Counted from the stretch's first letter, positions 6,523 to 14,441 are shown. The stretch: 19,447 nt of DNA from NAK19 sp034434515 (GCA_034434515.1 DAOTZA010000142.1:1-19447); one strand, 5' to 3'. Notes: generated by a model from the sequence alone, not told the origin. Program-made: numbers and translations.

Positions 6523-7188
6523 ATGATGGCGTCTAAACTCCGCCGAGGGCTTGTGTTTAACCTTCAACTCGCCAGAGGGCAGGGGTTGGTGGAAACCGCC
6601 ATTCTCCTGCCGGTGCTCTTGATTGTGCTGTCGGGCTTGCTGGAATTCGGTTTTGTCCTGAATGAATATATGACCATTCAGGATGCGGTGCGCAATGCTG
6701 CCCGCTATGCAGCCGACTCGGATTACAAATCTCGCGATAGCGTCGTGGACTGCAATAGCACCAAAGATTTCTACCGCCAGACCGCCTGCCTGGTCAACCG
6801 CGAGCTGAGCCGCGAGGCCCCATTTGTCGGTCTGAATCTCGCCAATGGCCAGGACGATGTGATTATCTCGGTCTTCAGCGTGGATGGCCCCAGCGGGCAG
6901 ATTACGGCCCGCTTTCCTGAGGATGTTGGCGAGGTGGGCTGGTCGATGGCAGAAGATTTCAACGGCACGCGCAACCAGTCGTCGAGTTTTTCTACTGCCG
7001 AAATGCAAGCCAAACTGCGCGGTTTTGCCCCCAATACCGGCTATGTGTTGGTTGAACTGTATTATTCGTATGACCAGAAGTTGAAATTGCCATGGATAAC
7101 CGCATTTGTACCCGATCCGATACTGATGCGTCCGTATGCCGTGATGCCCAACAGCTCGGCCGAGCCGACCCCCACTCCCGAACCTTGA
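6523..7188 (+). CDS. TadE-like pseudopilin family protein
   Basis: 221 residues with a type IV prepilin-like N-terminus: a basic leader, then RGQGLVE, with a predicted cleavage G19|Q20 and Glu at +5 (E24), followed by one hydrophobic helix (about 25-47) and the EYMTIQDAVRNAARYAAD segment typical of TadE. The rest is predicted to be extracytoplasmic, with two Cys and a TPTPEP end. In Tad/Flp systems TadE is a minor pseudopilin needed for pilus or surface-structure assembly. No Shine-Dalgarno is present and the -10 lies six bases upstream, so it is probably translated from a leaderless mRNA; ATG at 6526 is an alternative. The stop overlaps the next gene's TTG. Membership of the TadE-like family is clear; which structure it serves is not known. 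Confidence 0.85.
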   Translation: MMASKLRRGLVFNLQLARGQGLVETAILLPVLLIVLSGLLEFGFVLNEYMTIQDAVRNAARYAADSDYKSRDSVVDCNSTKDFYRQTACLVNRELSREAPFVGLNLANGQDDVIISVFSVDGPSGQITARFPEDVGEVGWSMAEDFNGTRNQSSSFSTAEMQAKLRGFAPNTGYVLVELYYSYDQKLKLPWITAFVPDPILMRPYAVMPNSSAEPTPTPEP

Positions 7189-9086
7189 GGGCGTTGCTGC
7201 GACGCGGACGGCAGAGAGAAGCCGGCCAGGCGTTGATTCTGGTAGCCGTGGCTTTTCTGGTATTGCTGGCGATCGTCGGGCTGACCACCGATGTCGGTCA
7301 GCTTTTCATTTACTACGGCCATCTGCGCCAGGCGGTGGATGCCGCTTCTCTGGCGGCTTCGGGGCAATTCCGCGAGATGCGCAACCTGCAAGAGCTGACC
7401 GCCGCGGCTGCCGAAGCGATTGAGTTAAATGGCATTGCCACCGATATGTACACCGTCACGGTGCAAACCTGTGAGGCGGAGTGTAACTACTCGGCAGGGG
7501 TCTTTTGGGGGCAGTGTAGCGGTACGGGCGGTGGAGGTGGCGGAGGCAGCGATCCGCAGCTCTGCACCACACCGCGGCGCAAACTCGCCCGCGTCACCAC
7601 CTACCTCGACGTGCCCACCATCTTTCTGCATCTGGTGGGAGTTCAGACCCTGCGGGTAAGTGCCAACTCGATCGCCGAGGCCGCCTCGGTGGACGTGGTG
7701 CTGGTCATCGATATTTCTGACTCGATGACCTTTGACGCGCCGATCTTTCGTCCCGGCGTGGATGATCCACAGCTTTGTCAGCGATTGATCAATGGGGAGC
7801 TACCCATCCCGAATCCGGGCGACCCGCATTTCTTCTGCCTGCGCGATCCTTCGGTGTGCAATTACCTTGACCAAAGCGGCTCGGATGGCATCCCGGGCGA
7901 GTGCCATCCTTTCGAGGAAGTCAAACGGGCGGCCCTGACCTTTGTCGGGCGCATTCTGGATAAACCGGAAGCATTAGAGGAAGACCGCCTGGCCATTGTC
8001 ACCTTTGCCAACGGCTGGGTGACCAATACACCGGGCGGCACCCATTACCGCCAGAACTGGTATGACCTGGGCACTTTTGTGCGCACCAACGGCTGGATCA
8101 GAAACCGCGCCGAAGCCGAGGATCTCATTCGCGGCCTAAAAGTCTCTGACCTGCGCAATCCCAATAATCCCGCTCAACCCGGCTATTGCTTTGACCCGCG
8201 CAATAATCCCGGTGGCCCAATGCTGATTGAGAAGGGTCCCTGTTTATATTATGTGCCGGAAAGTTTTGCTGATCCTCCTACCAATACGGCTGACCCAGGT
8301 TATATTGCGCCAGAAAATTCTTTCTATTCTGGCTTTTTTGATTGTAACTCTTGCTGGGAGACCGGGGACTGGTCTTATCAGGCGACCACCAATATTGGCG
8401 GGGGATTACTTCAGGCCGGCAATATGTTTGCGCTAGATCCGCGCGAAGATGCCCTGTGGGTGGTGGTGCTGCTGACCGACGGCATGGCAAACGCCACCGA
8501 CCGTCAGCCAGATGACAATATCAATGACTATAATACCTACCCGGTGGGGTTCTGTCCTCAGGCTTCCATGGATCAAAATCGGCTTCCCCTCTGCCAGGAC
8601 CAAGACGTCTCGACTCGCCATCGCAGCGGATTGAACTACGATGCTGATGACTATGCCCGCGATATGGCTGACTTCGTCGGCTGTCTGGCCTTGGGCGATG
8701 CCGAGCCAGGCCACATCATCATGCCCGGCACCGAAGATCATCTTTGCCTGGATTCAGGCAAATGCAATCCCTGCCGTCAGTTGGATGGCAGCGCCTATCG
8801 CGGTCAGGGCGCGGTGATCTTCGCCATCGGATTGGGCGATGAAGTCATCAATACCATTAATGAGGTTCACGGCAGACCCTACGGGGCGGACCTCTTGCGC
8901 TACATTGCGCGGGTCGGCTATGCCGGCGACCCACGCCTAAAAAACGATCCCTGCAAAGATTTGTATGACAACCTCAATGAATATAAACAATGGTGCGGCA
9001 ATTATTACTTCTCACCGACCGGCAGCCAGTTAACCCGCATCTTTGAAGACATTGCCTCGCGCATCTTTACCCGTCTGGTGCATTAA
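7185..9086 (+). CDS. TadG-like protein with von Willebrand factor A domain
   Basis: 633 residues from the chosen start. The N-terminus GQALILVAVAFLVLLAIVGLTTDVGQLF is the hydrophobic Tad/TadG anchor, and HLRQAVDAASLAASGQ continues the family pattern. A Gly-rich linker follows near 7525-7550. A VWA domain begins at VDVVLVIDISDSM; the metal-site residues DISDS start at residue 176, and the second metal-site Asp is in LLTDGMAN (D432). Long insertions and 20 cysteines suggest a disulfide-stabilised surface protein. Start choice: an ATG at 7092 would overlap the TadE-like gene by 97 nt and add 31 residues unlike the family; TTG at 7185 overlaps the TadE stop by TTGA and puts the anchor close to the N-terminus. 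TTG at 7194 is an alternative. A patch at about 8221-8340 is AT-richer than the rest. Likely an adhesin or tip protein. Confidence 0.85.
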   Translation: MRALLRRGRQREAGQALILVAVAFLVLLAIVGLTTDVGQLFIYYGHLRQAVDAASLAASGQFREMRNLQELTAAAAEAIELNGIATDMYTVTVQTCEAECNYSAGVFWGQCSGTGGGGGGGSDPQLCTTPRRKLARVTTYLDVPTIFLHLVGVQTLRVSANSIAEAASVDVVLVIDISDSMTFDAPIFRPGVDDPQLCQRLINGELPIPNPGDPHFFCLRDPSVCNYLDQSGSDGIPGECHPFEEVKRAALTFVGRILDKPEALEEDRLAIVTFANGWVTNTPGGTHYRQNWYDLGTFVRTNGWIRNRAEAEDLIRGLKVSDLRNPNNPAQPGYCFDPRNNPGGPMLIEKGPCLYYVPESFADPPTNTADPGYIAPENSFYSGFFDCNSCWETGDWSYQATTNIGGGLLQAGNMFALDPREDALWVVVLLTDGMANATDRQPDDNINDYNTYPVGFCPQASMDQNRLPLCQDQDVSTRHRSGLNYDADDYARDMADFVGCLALGDAEPGHIIMPGTEDHLCLDSGKCNPCRQLDGSAYRGQGAVIFAIGLGDEVINTINEVHGRPYGADLLRYIARVGYAGDPRLKNDPCKDLYDNLNEYKQWCGNYYFSPTGSQLTRIFEDIASRIFTRLVH

Positions 9087-9090
9087 TGAG

Positions 9091-9097
9091 AAGGTGG
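9091..9097 (+). promoter_or_regulatory. Ribosome binding site that selects the ATG at 9104
   Basis: AAGGTGG lies 6 nt before the ATG at 9104. The upstream in-frame ATG at 9086, which overlaps the previous stop by one base, has no such site. The start at 9104 is therefore preferred. Confidence 0.6.
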
Positions 9098-9103
9098 TGC
9101 AGG

Positions 9104-11239
9104 ATGGATGGACAAAAATCTTCCTTCTTTTCAACCGACAAACGCCAGCGGCGACCGGGCCAGGCTATCACCGAGTTTGCCCTAGTGCTGCCGATCTTGT
9201 TGCTGATCATCTTTGGCATTATCGAATTTGCGCGTGTCTATCAGTCCTATCTGGTGATTAGCAATGCTGCCCGCTTTGGGGTGCGCTATGCCGTGACCGG
9301 GGAATACAAGCCGGAATACTGTGAGGACACTGCCGACGGCCCTGATGCCCAGGGAGTGGACGGGCCTTGCGCTGGGGCAGCCAAGACGGCCGAAGAAGAC
9401 CGTGCGCGCCTGCTCTCGATTTATGATGAAGTCCTTAACCAGACCGGCTCGATTCCGGTTGCCTTTTACCAAGATGTGGTGCGCGGCTACTTGATGGGAA
9501 CACCACCGGAAGGAGAACAAACGCCGGGCTTCCTGCGGGTCTCGGTTTGCAGCACGCGCAGCGGCTATGCCTTCGACACAACCAGCGGGCGCTGCCGCAA
9601 TATCGTAACCGAAGCATTTGAAGACGATCCCGGCAATCCCGAAGAGGGGCAAACGCGGGTGATCGTCTCGGTTACCTTTCAACATCCGCTGATTCTGCCT
9701 TTCCTCAGCAACTGGTGGCCCAGCCTGCGCTTGCATGCTGAGCGATCGGGGATTCTGGAACAGTTTCGGGTTGCTCGCGTCCTGGGGCTGCCGCCGGACA
9801 TCTCGGTCTATTTCACCCGCACCCCGACCAATACCCCCACCCAGACCGAAACGCCCACGCCCACCCAGTCGCCCACCCCGACCCAATCGCCAACTCCTAC
9901 CAATACCCCAACGCCTTCCCCGACGCCGACCCTTACCCCCACCCCGACCTTCACTCCCACCCCAACCCCTACGCCAGATTGCAATCGGCTCGTTGCCGAA
10001 GCACTCAGATTTGAGGACGAAAATCTCATCTTCAATGCCACAAATAACGACCCATACTACCGCGCTTTGATTACCGGCCTGGGCGGAAGCTGGAACGGCC
10101 TCTGGCACGATGAGGTCACGCCAACTCCGCCGGCAAATGCATTCAGGGAGTACATCCAGGATGGTGGCACGATCTACGACCCGCCCGATGTGCCTTTGGT
10201 GTCCGGTTTCAACGTCGCCCACAGCGGCTTCAGCAGCGTCTGGATTCCATCGCTGGATTGGTCGACGTTGGGCTTGCGCTTCAGCCAGAGTTTTGACTAT
10301 CAATACTATCATGGGCGCGATTTCAATGTTAATTTGACCTATCAAATGGTGCCTCCGGATGCCGAAAGCGGCGTGGTTTGCCCACCGCAGGCATTGACCG
10401 GTCGGTTCGGTCCGATTGTCCAACCCACCGTGCCGGCCGGCACGATTACCGGCGCCTTCTCGATCTCCGCTGCTGCCAGCGACCCGGATGGCAGCATTGC
10501 CCAGGTCTATTTCGTGGTGCGAAACGCCCAGGGGAGCGTGGTTGGTTATCAAACCGATAGCGGTGCCCCGTATTGTCTCTTTGGACAAAGTGGCAGCAAT
10601 TGTCGCACCCGCACCCTAGGACAAACCTGGCCGAATAGCAGCATCACCATCCAGAATGGCACCTACACGATCAGCTTTCAGGCTCTCGACCAGGATGCCA
10701 ATCCCTGGTATCACTATACCCGCGTTCAACGCACGATTAATATCTTTATCCTCACTCCCACACCGACCAGGACCCGCACGATCACCCCGACGCCAACCAT
10801 CACCAACACGCCCACCATTACTTTGACGCCGACGCGCACCCTGACACCCACCATCACCCGCACACCAACCATCACACCCACGCCGACCATCACCCGCACC
10901 CCCACGCGCACGCCCACCATCACCTTGACGCCGACTATTACCCTAACGCCGACGCGTACCAGTACACCCACGATTACCTTTACCCCAACCAGGACCCCCA
11001 CTCGAACATTAACGCCAACGGTGACGCCCAAGCCGTCTCGCACGCCTACGCCTACCCACACGCCGACCCGCACGTCCACACCCACCCAAACACCGACCCG
11101 CACGCCAACCCGCACCAAAACACCGCTGGTCACCGACACCCCCACACCCACCTGGACCTCGCCGCCGCCCCAGCCAACCCGCACACCCACCCCAACCTCA
11201 ACCCGCACACCCCGCCCAACCCATGGCGGCGGAGGCTAG
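9104..11239 (+). CDS. TadE-like surface protein with two Thr-Pro stalk regions
   Basis: 711 residues. A prepilin-like leader, RPGQAITE, gives predicted cleavage G19|Q20 with Glu at +5 (E24), exactly the positions of the upstream TadE-like protein, followed by one helix (LVLPILLLIIFGIIEFARVY) and SNAARFGVRYAVTG. A TadE-like globular part runs to about 236. Then come a Thr-Pro tract (238-291), a second globular region (about 292-549) whose later half, GTITGAFSISAAASDPDGSIAQVYF to SFQALDQDANPWY, reads like an Ig-like beta domain, and a longer Thr-Pro tract (551-706), ending in HGGGG. The tracts are probably extended, possibly glycosylated stalks. No sorting motif (LPxTG) is seen, so it is likely held by the N-terminal helix. 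ATG at 9086 is an alternative start. Function beyond surface display is unknown. Confidence 0.82.
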   Translation: MDGQKSSFFSTDKRQRRPGQAITEFALVLPILLLIIFGIIEFARVYQSYLVISNAARFGVRYAVTGEYKPEYCEDTADGPDAQGVDGPCAGAAKTAEEDRARLLSIYDEVLNQTGSIPVAFYQDVVRGYLMGTPPEGEQTPGFLRVSVCSTRSGYAFDTTSGRCRNIVTEAFEDDPGNPEEGQTRVIVSVTFQHPLILPFLSNWWPSLRLHAERSGILEQFRVARVLGLPPDISVYFTRTPTNTPTQTETPTPTQSPTPTQSPTPTNTPTPSPTPTLTPTPTFTPTPTPTPDCNRLVAEALRFEDENLIFNATNNDPYYRALITGLGGSWNGLWHDEVTPTPPANAFREYIQDGGTIYDPPDVPLVSGFNVAHSGFSSVWIPSLDWSTLGLRFSQSFDYQYYHGRDFNVNLTYQMVPPDAESGVVCPPQALTGRFGPIVQPTVPAGTITGAFSISAAASDPDGSIAQVYFVVRNAQGSVVGYQTDSGAPYCLFGQSGSNCRTRTLGQTWPNSSITIQNGTYTISFQALDQDANPWYHYTRVQRTINIFILTPTPTRTRTITPTPTITNTPTITLTPTRTLTPTITRTPTITPTPTITRTPTRTPTITLTPTITLTPTRTSTPTITFTPTRTPTRTLTPTVTPKPSRTPTPTHTPTRTSTPTQTPTRTPTRTKTPLVTDTPTPTWTSPPPQPTRTPTPTSTRTPRPTHGGGG
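9815..9976 (+). repeat. Thr-Pro coding tract 1
   Basis: 162 bp encoding 54 residues made almost only of Thr and Pro with a few Asn, Gln, Ser, Glu and Leu. Codons vary (ACC, ACG, ACT with CCC, CCG, CCA), so selection acts on the peptide rather than on an exact DNA repeat. The reverse strand also lacks stops over much of it, giving spurious Val-Gly ORFs. Confidence 0.85.
10754..11221 (+). repeat. Thr-Pro coding tract 2
   Basis: 468 bp encoding 156 residues built from TPTxT-type units, where x is often Arg or Ile. It is longer and more Arg/Ile-rich than tract 1 and ends five codons before the stop. Irregular near-repeats make it prone to length change by slippage or recombination. Confidence 0.85.
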
Positions 11240-11260
11240 TTCTCTTTAGAAAGTGGTTAG

Positions 11261-12721
11261 ATGACCCACAAAAAGCGCTTCATCTCCGTTTTACCTCTTT
11301 TGTTGTGCAGTAGTCTGTTGTTGAGCTTGGCATTTGCCTGGAAAGGCGAAGTGCTGGCGCAAAGACAGCTCGATCTTCAAGACGGCTCTCACTTCCTTTA
11401 CCTGCCCCTGACCATGAAAAATTTTCAACCGGCCTGGATTATTGGGAGGGTCACCGTCCAGGGGCAGGGTGCCGCTTTAGCAGGCGCCCAGGTCTGCACC
11501 CAGAATGGAGAGTGTGCTTTTTCCGATGCCGCAGGTAACTATCGCCTGCACGTCTCGGCCGGCTGGAAACAACTGATCGCTCAAAAGCAAGGCTATATTT
11601 CCGTCACGCAGTCGCTGCAGGTGCCCGCTTTGGAGACGCGAGCGGTAGATTTTGCTTTGCAGCAAGAACCAAATTCCCCATGGTGGGCAAAGTTCAGCGG
11701 CATCGTCAAGGACTTGGCGGGACAGGCGCTAAGCAACGCCAGGGTTTGCACCCATCTGAATGAATGTACTACTACTGCCTCCGATGGCAGCTATATCATC
11801 GACCTGACCTCGCTCGGCCAGCGCGAAGTCACCGCTTCAAAAGATGGCTACCTACCTCTCACCAAAAGCGCCACCGCGCTCATCAACCAGACGGTTACCG
11901 TTGATTTTAACCTCTCCAGACAATGGCAAGGCGCCTGGATCAAGGGCGCGGTGATTGACGCCAGTAAAGGAATTAATGAGCAAAGAGCGCTGGCGGGCGT
12001 GCGGTTGTGTACCCAGTTCAACGAATGTACTACCACCGACCCAAATGGCAACTATCGCATTGGGCTATCCAGCGCCGACCTGCGCGAAGTCACCGCCCAG
12101 CTTCAGGGATTCTTTACCGTCAGTAAGCAAATTCAGCCCATTGAAGGCGAAGAAGTCATTCTGAACTTTGTCCTCTCCCCCTACCTGACCAATCAGGTGG
12201 CGCGCATCATTGTCACTTGGGATGCCACGCCAAAGTTTGTTGTAGGCTCAGAGCCAATTGAGAACGATCTGGACGCCTATCTTTACATAGAGCATGCGAT
12301 TGGAAATCGGGTTATCTATTATGAGGCGGGAGGTGAATTTCTCAGCAGCCTCCTGCTCTATGACGTTCGAGAGGGTTCAGGCCCCGAGACCATTGATATT
12401 CGCCAGTATGAACTGAGCTCCCCTCAACAAACCCGCTATCGCTATGGCGTTCACCATGCCAATTATGAGTATAGTGGACGCCAGATTCCAAACCTGTATC
12501 AATTGGGAGCGCAGGTTTGCTTTTACACCAGGGAGGGGAACGTCTCCCGTTGCTATCAGGCGCCGCCGGGCGACCTGGAATTCTGGGTGGTCTTTGAATT
12601 TGACCCGGATGGCAATTATATGCTTCACAACTGTCTCGCCAGTGGCATCCCTCAGATCAGCGAGGATGAAGGCGGCAACAGAGTGGTCGGGCAGAGTTTC
12701 CCAACCTGCGCTTCTCCTTAG
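11261..12721 (+). CDS. Secreted protein with three CX5C carboxypeptidase-regulatory-like repeats and a YfaP/DUF2135-like domain
   Basis: 486 residues. A signal peptide covers about 1-34 (basic MTHKKR, then a Leu-rich core; cleavage near LAFA or VLA). A hydrophobic LYLPLTMKN (47-54) follows. Three related repeats at about 60-133, 146-218 and 227-305 each have G.V....G..L..A.VCT..NEC, a D/N-G-Y/NY turn, REVTA or equivalent and GY/GF; their Cys pairs are C79/C85, C163/C169 and C250/C256. The fold resembles carboxypeptidase-regulatory or Cna-B-like beta sandwiches. The C-terminal part (about 312-452) has LDAYLYI, YYEAGG, GPETIDI and YRYGVHHAN, the pattern of YfaP/DUF2135 domains. It starts 21 nt after the TadE-like stalk protein, so it is probably in the same operon. 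Likely an extracellular structural or binding protein; no catalytic motif was found. Confidence 0.78.
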   Translation: MTHKKRFISVLPLLLCSSLLLSLAFAWKGEVLAQRQLDLQDGSHFLYLPLTMKNFQPAWIIGRVTVQGQGAALAGAQVCTQNGECAFSDAAGNYRLHVSAGWKQLIAQKQGYISVTQSLQVPALETRAVDFALQQEPNSPWWAKFSGIVKDLAGQALSNARVCTHLNECTTTASDGSYIIDLTSLGQREVTASKDGYLPLTKSATALINQTVTVDFNLSRQWQGAWIKGAVIDASKGINEQRALAGVRLCTQFNECTTTDPNGNYRIGLSSADLREVTAQLQGFFTVSKQIQPIEGEEVILNFVLSPYLTNQVARIIVTWDATPKFVVGSEPIENDLDAYLYIEHAIGNRVIYYEAGGEFLSSLLLYDVREGSGPETIDIRQYELSSPQQTRYRYGVHHANYEYSGRQIPNLYQLGAQVCFYTREGNVSRCYQAPPGDLEFWVVFEFDPDGNYMLHNCLASGIPQISEDEGGNRVVGQSFPTCASP

Positions 12722-12723
12722 TA

Positions 12724-12779
12724 TGGAGTGCGCAAGCTACGCTTTTGCAAGCGCGCTGAAGCACGGCTTCAGCACTCCA
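12724..12779. repeat. Structured palindromic repeat element, copy B
   Basis: A 56-nt element beginning two bases after the stop of the preceding gene. Outer arms TGGAGTGC (12724-12731) and GCACTCCA (12772-12779) are identical to copy A. The inner hairpin is TGAAGC-ACG-GCTTCA (12757-12771). The 5' half, GCAAGC-TAC-GCTT then GC, forms a second hairpin with a two-base bulge. Its position suggests it could also protect or end the upstream mRNA. Confidence 0.85.
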
Positions 12780-12857
12780 AAGCCCGCAAAGGCCTTTTTG
12801 CAGTTAAAATTAAACCAAACCACTTTGTGGTAAACCTCCCTCAGGCAGGTCAATCCG

Positions 12858-14183
12858 ATGAGCCGACTGCTGAAACGTATCGGGATCATCCTGGGCATTC
12901 TGCTGCTCCTGCCCGTCATTCTGGAAATCGGTGTGCGGGTGTATGTGGAATCGCCATTGCAAACCGATTTTTACGGCTCAATCAGCCGCGATGCCGTAGC
13001 TGGATTGCAGGCTCAGGTTGGGGTGCAAACGGTTAGCGGTCCGGGTTGGGTGCATTTGGGCTGGATTGCCGATCCCGAAAAGGAAACCTATCGGATCGAG
13101 ATCAAAGATACGCAAGGCTGGCGGGAGATTGGGCAAGCCAGATTTGGCTCCTTCCTGCATCGCGGTTTGGGTGGCAGCTACCGGGTGTGGCGTGTCCCGA
13201 AAGACCGCTCGCAACCCGTTTTACTCGGTGAAGTGACCGTTCGACCGACGTTTGAGCCTTCCCCCATCTTCATCCCCCGCCTCAGCGGAGTGTGGCAAAA
13301 GCTGTTCCTTCCTGAACAATTCGGCTCGTACATCAACGATCACACAATCTATCAGGATGCGCAGGGCAACTGGCGCCTGATCGGGATCACCTCCCTGACC
13401 GACGGGGATTTCAATCAGGAAAAATATTTCGCCGTGGGGGTGAGCCGGGACTTCCCATCCGCCGAGGGGATGAGCGAAGCGCCGCCTATCGCCGATTTCG
13501 GCGAGTTAGCCTGGGCGCCCCATGTGATTTACAGCGAGGGACTATATCATATCTTCTGGTCGCCCCACAAACTGCATCAAATGACCTCCAGTGACGGCAT
13601 CCTCTGGGAAAACCATCAGATCACCCTCACCGCTCCCTATCATAAATTCTTCCGCGATGGGATGGTGTTGCAAGTAGCTCCTAGACAATGGCTGCTCTAC
13701 ACCACTGCCCGCGGCTGGTATTTCTCCCAGATCGATGTCTATCAATCCTTTGATTTGACCCACTGGCAATACATTCGCACTGCCCTGCGCAGCAGTTGGG
13801 GCAGCGAGCGCAATTCTCCTTTTGCTTCAATGGAATCGCCCTTTGTGGTGCGCTACCAGAATCACTATTACCTCTCGCTCACCTATAATAACGATTCGTT
13901 CTTCCTGCATGGCATTTTGTTGATGTTCAAAATCTGGCTCAATCGCCCAAGTTACAACGATACGCTGGTCTTTCATGCCGATAACCCCTACGACTTCGGC
14001 GTTTACCGCGGCGTAAGGCGTTCCCCTACCCTGTTGACCCGTCTCGAAGCTCATGCGCCGGAATGGGTTTACAATCCCACCAACGGACAATGGTACCTCA
14101 CCACCGCCGGCTGGCCCTGGGCGGCGAGTTTAACTTCCGGCGAGGTTGCTGTTGCCCCGCTGGAATGGGTCAAGAAGCCCTAA
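12858..14183 (+). CDS. Membrane-anchored five-bladed beta-propeller protein, GH43/GH32-like glycosidase candidate
   Basis: 441 residues with an uncleaved-looking N-terminal helix (RLLKRIGIILGILLLLPVILEIGV), an N-terminal beta-rich region of unknown type (about 55-135), and a propeller from about 150. Blade signatures include INDHTIYQDAQGNWRLIGIT (159-178), LAWAPHVIYSEGLYHIFWSP (218-236), FRDGMVLQVAPRQWLLY (265-281), MESPFVVRYQNHYYLSLTYN (325-344) and HAPEWVYNPTNGQWYLTTAG (399-418). The family's three catalytic acids could be D161, D267 and E326, the last in the ESP motif matching the general acid of GH43/GH32 enzymes. It would act outside the membrane on glycans. AGGT lies about 7 nt before the ATG. 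It is 136 nt after the previous gene and may be transcribed separately. Its stop is 5 nt from the convergent feoC stop. Substrate is unknown. Confidence 0.72.
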   Translation: MSRLLKRIGIILGILLLLPVILEIGVRVYVESPLQTDFYGSISRDAVAGLQAQVGVQTVSGPGWVHLGWIADPEKETYRIEIKDTQGWREIGQARFGSFLHRGLGGSYRVWRVPKDRSQPVLLGEVTVRPTFEPSPIFIPRLSGVWQKLFLPEQFGSYINDHTIYQDAQGNWRLIGITSLTDGDFNQEKYFAVGVSRDFPSAEGMSEAPPIADFGELAWAPHVIYSEGLYHIFWSPHKLHQMTSSDGILWENHQITLTAPYHKFFRDGMVLQVAPRQWLLYTTARGWYFSQIDVYQSFDLTHWQYIRTALRSSWGSERNSPFASMESPFVVRYQNHYYLSLTYNNDSFFLHGILLMFKIWLNRPSYNDTLVFHADNPYDFGVYRGVRRSPTLLTRLEAHAPEWVYNPTNGQWYLTTAGWPWAASLTSGEVAVAPLEWVKKP

Positions 14184-14188
14184 TCCGC

Positions 14189-14440
14189 TTACCGCGGCTC
14201 AGACCGGGAGCGCACTTTCAACTGCCACAGCCGTGGCCGTTTTTCCGCCCCGCAGTGCGAGCCGAGCGGACAACCCTCGCAGCCAACCTCACAGAACTCG
14301 ACTGCTTCAACCCGCCCCTGACGGGCTAAATGTTCCAGCATCATCTGCACCAGGGCTGGTGTGGTCTGCAGGCGCGCCGCCAACTCCTCCACGCTCAGGG
14401 ATTGCGATCCCTCCAGTACGAAAAGCAGGCGCTCGAGCAT
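14189..14440 (-). CDS. feoC: FeoC-like winged-helix protein with a four-cysteine motif
   Basis: 83 residues from the ATG at 14440. The N-terminal half is a small helix-turn-helix (LSVEELAARLQTTPALVQMMLEHLARQGRV), the FeoC-like family fold. The C-terminal half has C50, C54, C57 and C63 (CX3CX2CX5C), the iron-sulfur or metal-binding motif of FeoC. FeoC is a small partner of the FeoB transporter, thought to control its stability or activity. The start is one base after the feoB stop, with GGGTGGG just upstream; a longer frame reaching 14491 overlaps feoB and lacks family resemblance. It is the last gene of feoABC and meets the propeller gene tail to tail with only 5 nt between stops. Confidence is good. 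Confidence 0.85.
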   Translation of the reverse strand: MLERLLFVLEGSQSLSVEELAARLQTTPALVQMMLEHLARQGRVEAVEFCEVGCEGCPLGSHCGAEKRPRLWQLKVRSRSEPR

Positions 14441-14441
14441 T

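Noticed and set aside
9182..10588. 468-residue open frame on the minus strand
   Set aside because: It lies antisense to the TadE-like stalk gene. The opposite strand has a convincing pilin-like N-terminus, while this frame is Arg/Gly-rich without domain resemblance; it exists because Thr-Pro codons leave few stops on the reverse strand.
10726..11208. Minus-strand frame of Val-Gly repeats
   Set aside because: It is the antisense reading of the Thr-Pro tract and has no independent support.
9815..11221. Possible CRISPR array or DNA-level satellite
   Set aside because: The repeats are irregular, in frame, vary at third positions and encode Thr-Pro; there are no uniform repeats with unique spacers.
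12790..12835. Promoter or terminator before the propeller gene
   Set aside because: AAAGGCCTTT and ACCAC-TTT-GTGGT palindromes and a TAAAAT are present, but no matching -35 or hairpin-plus-T-tract arrangement could be assembled.
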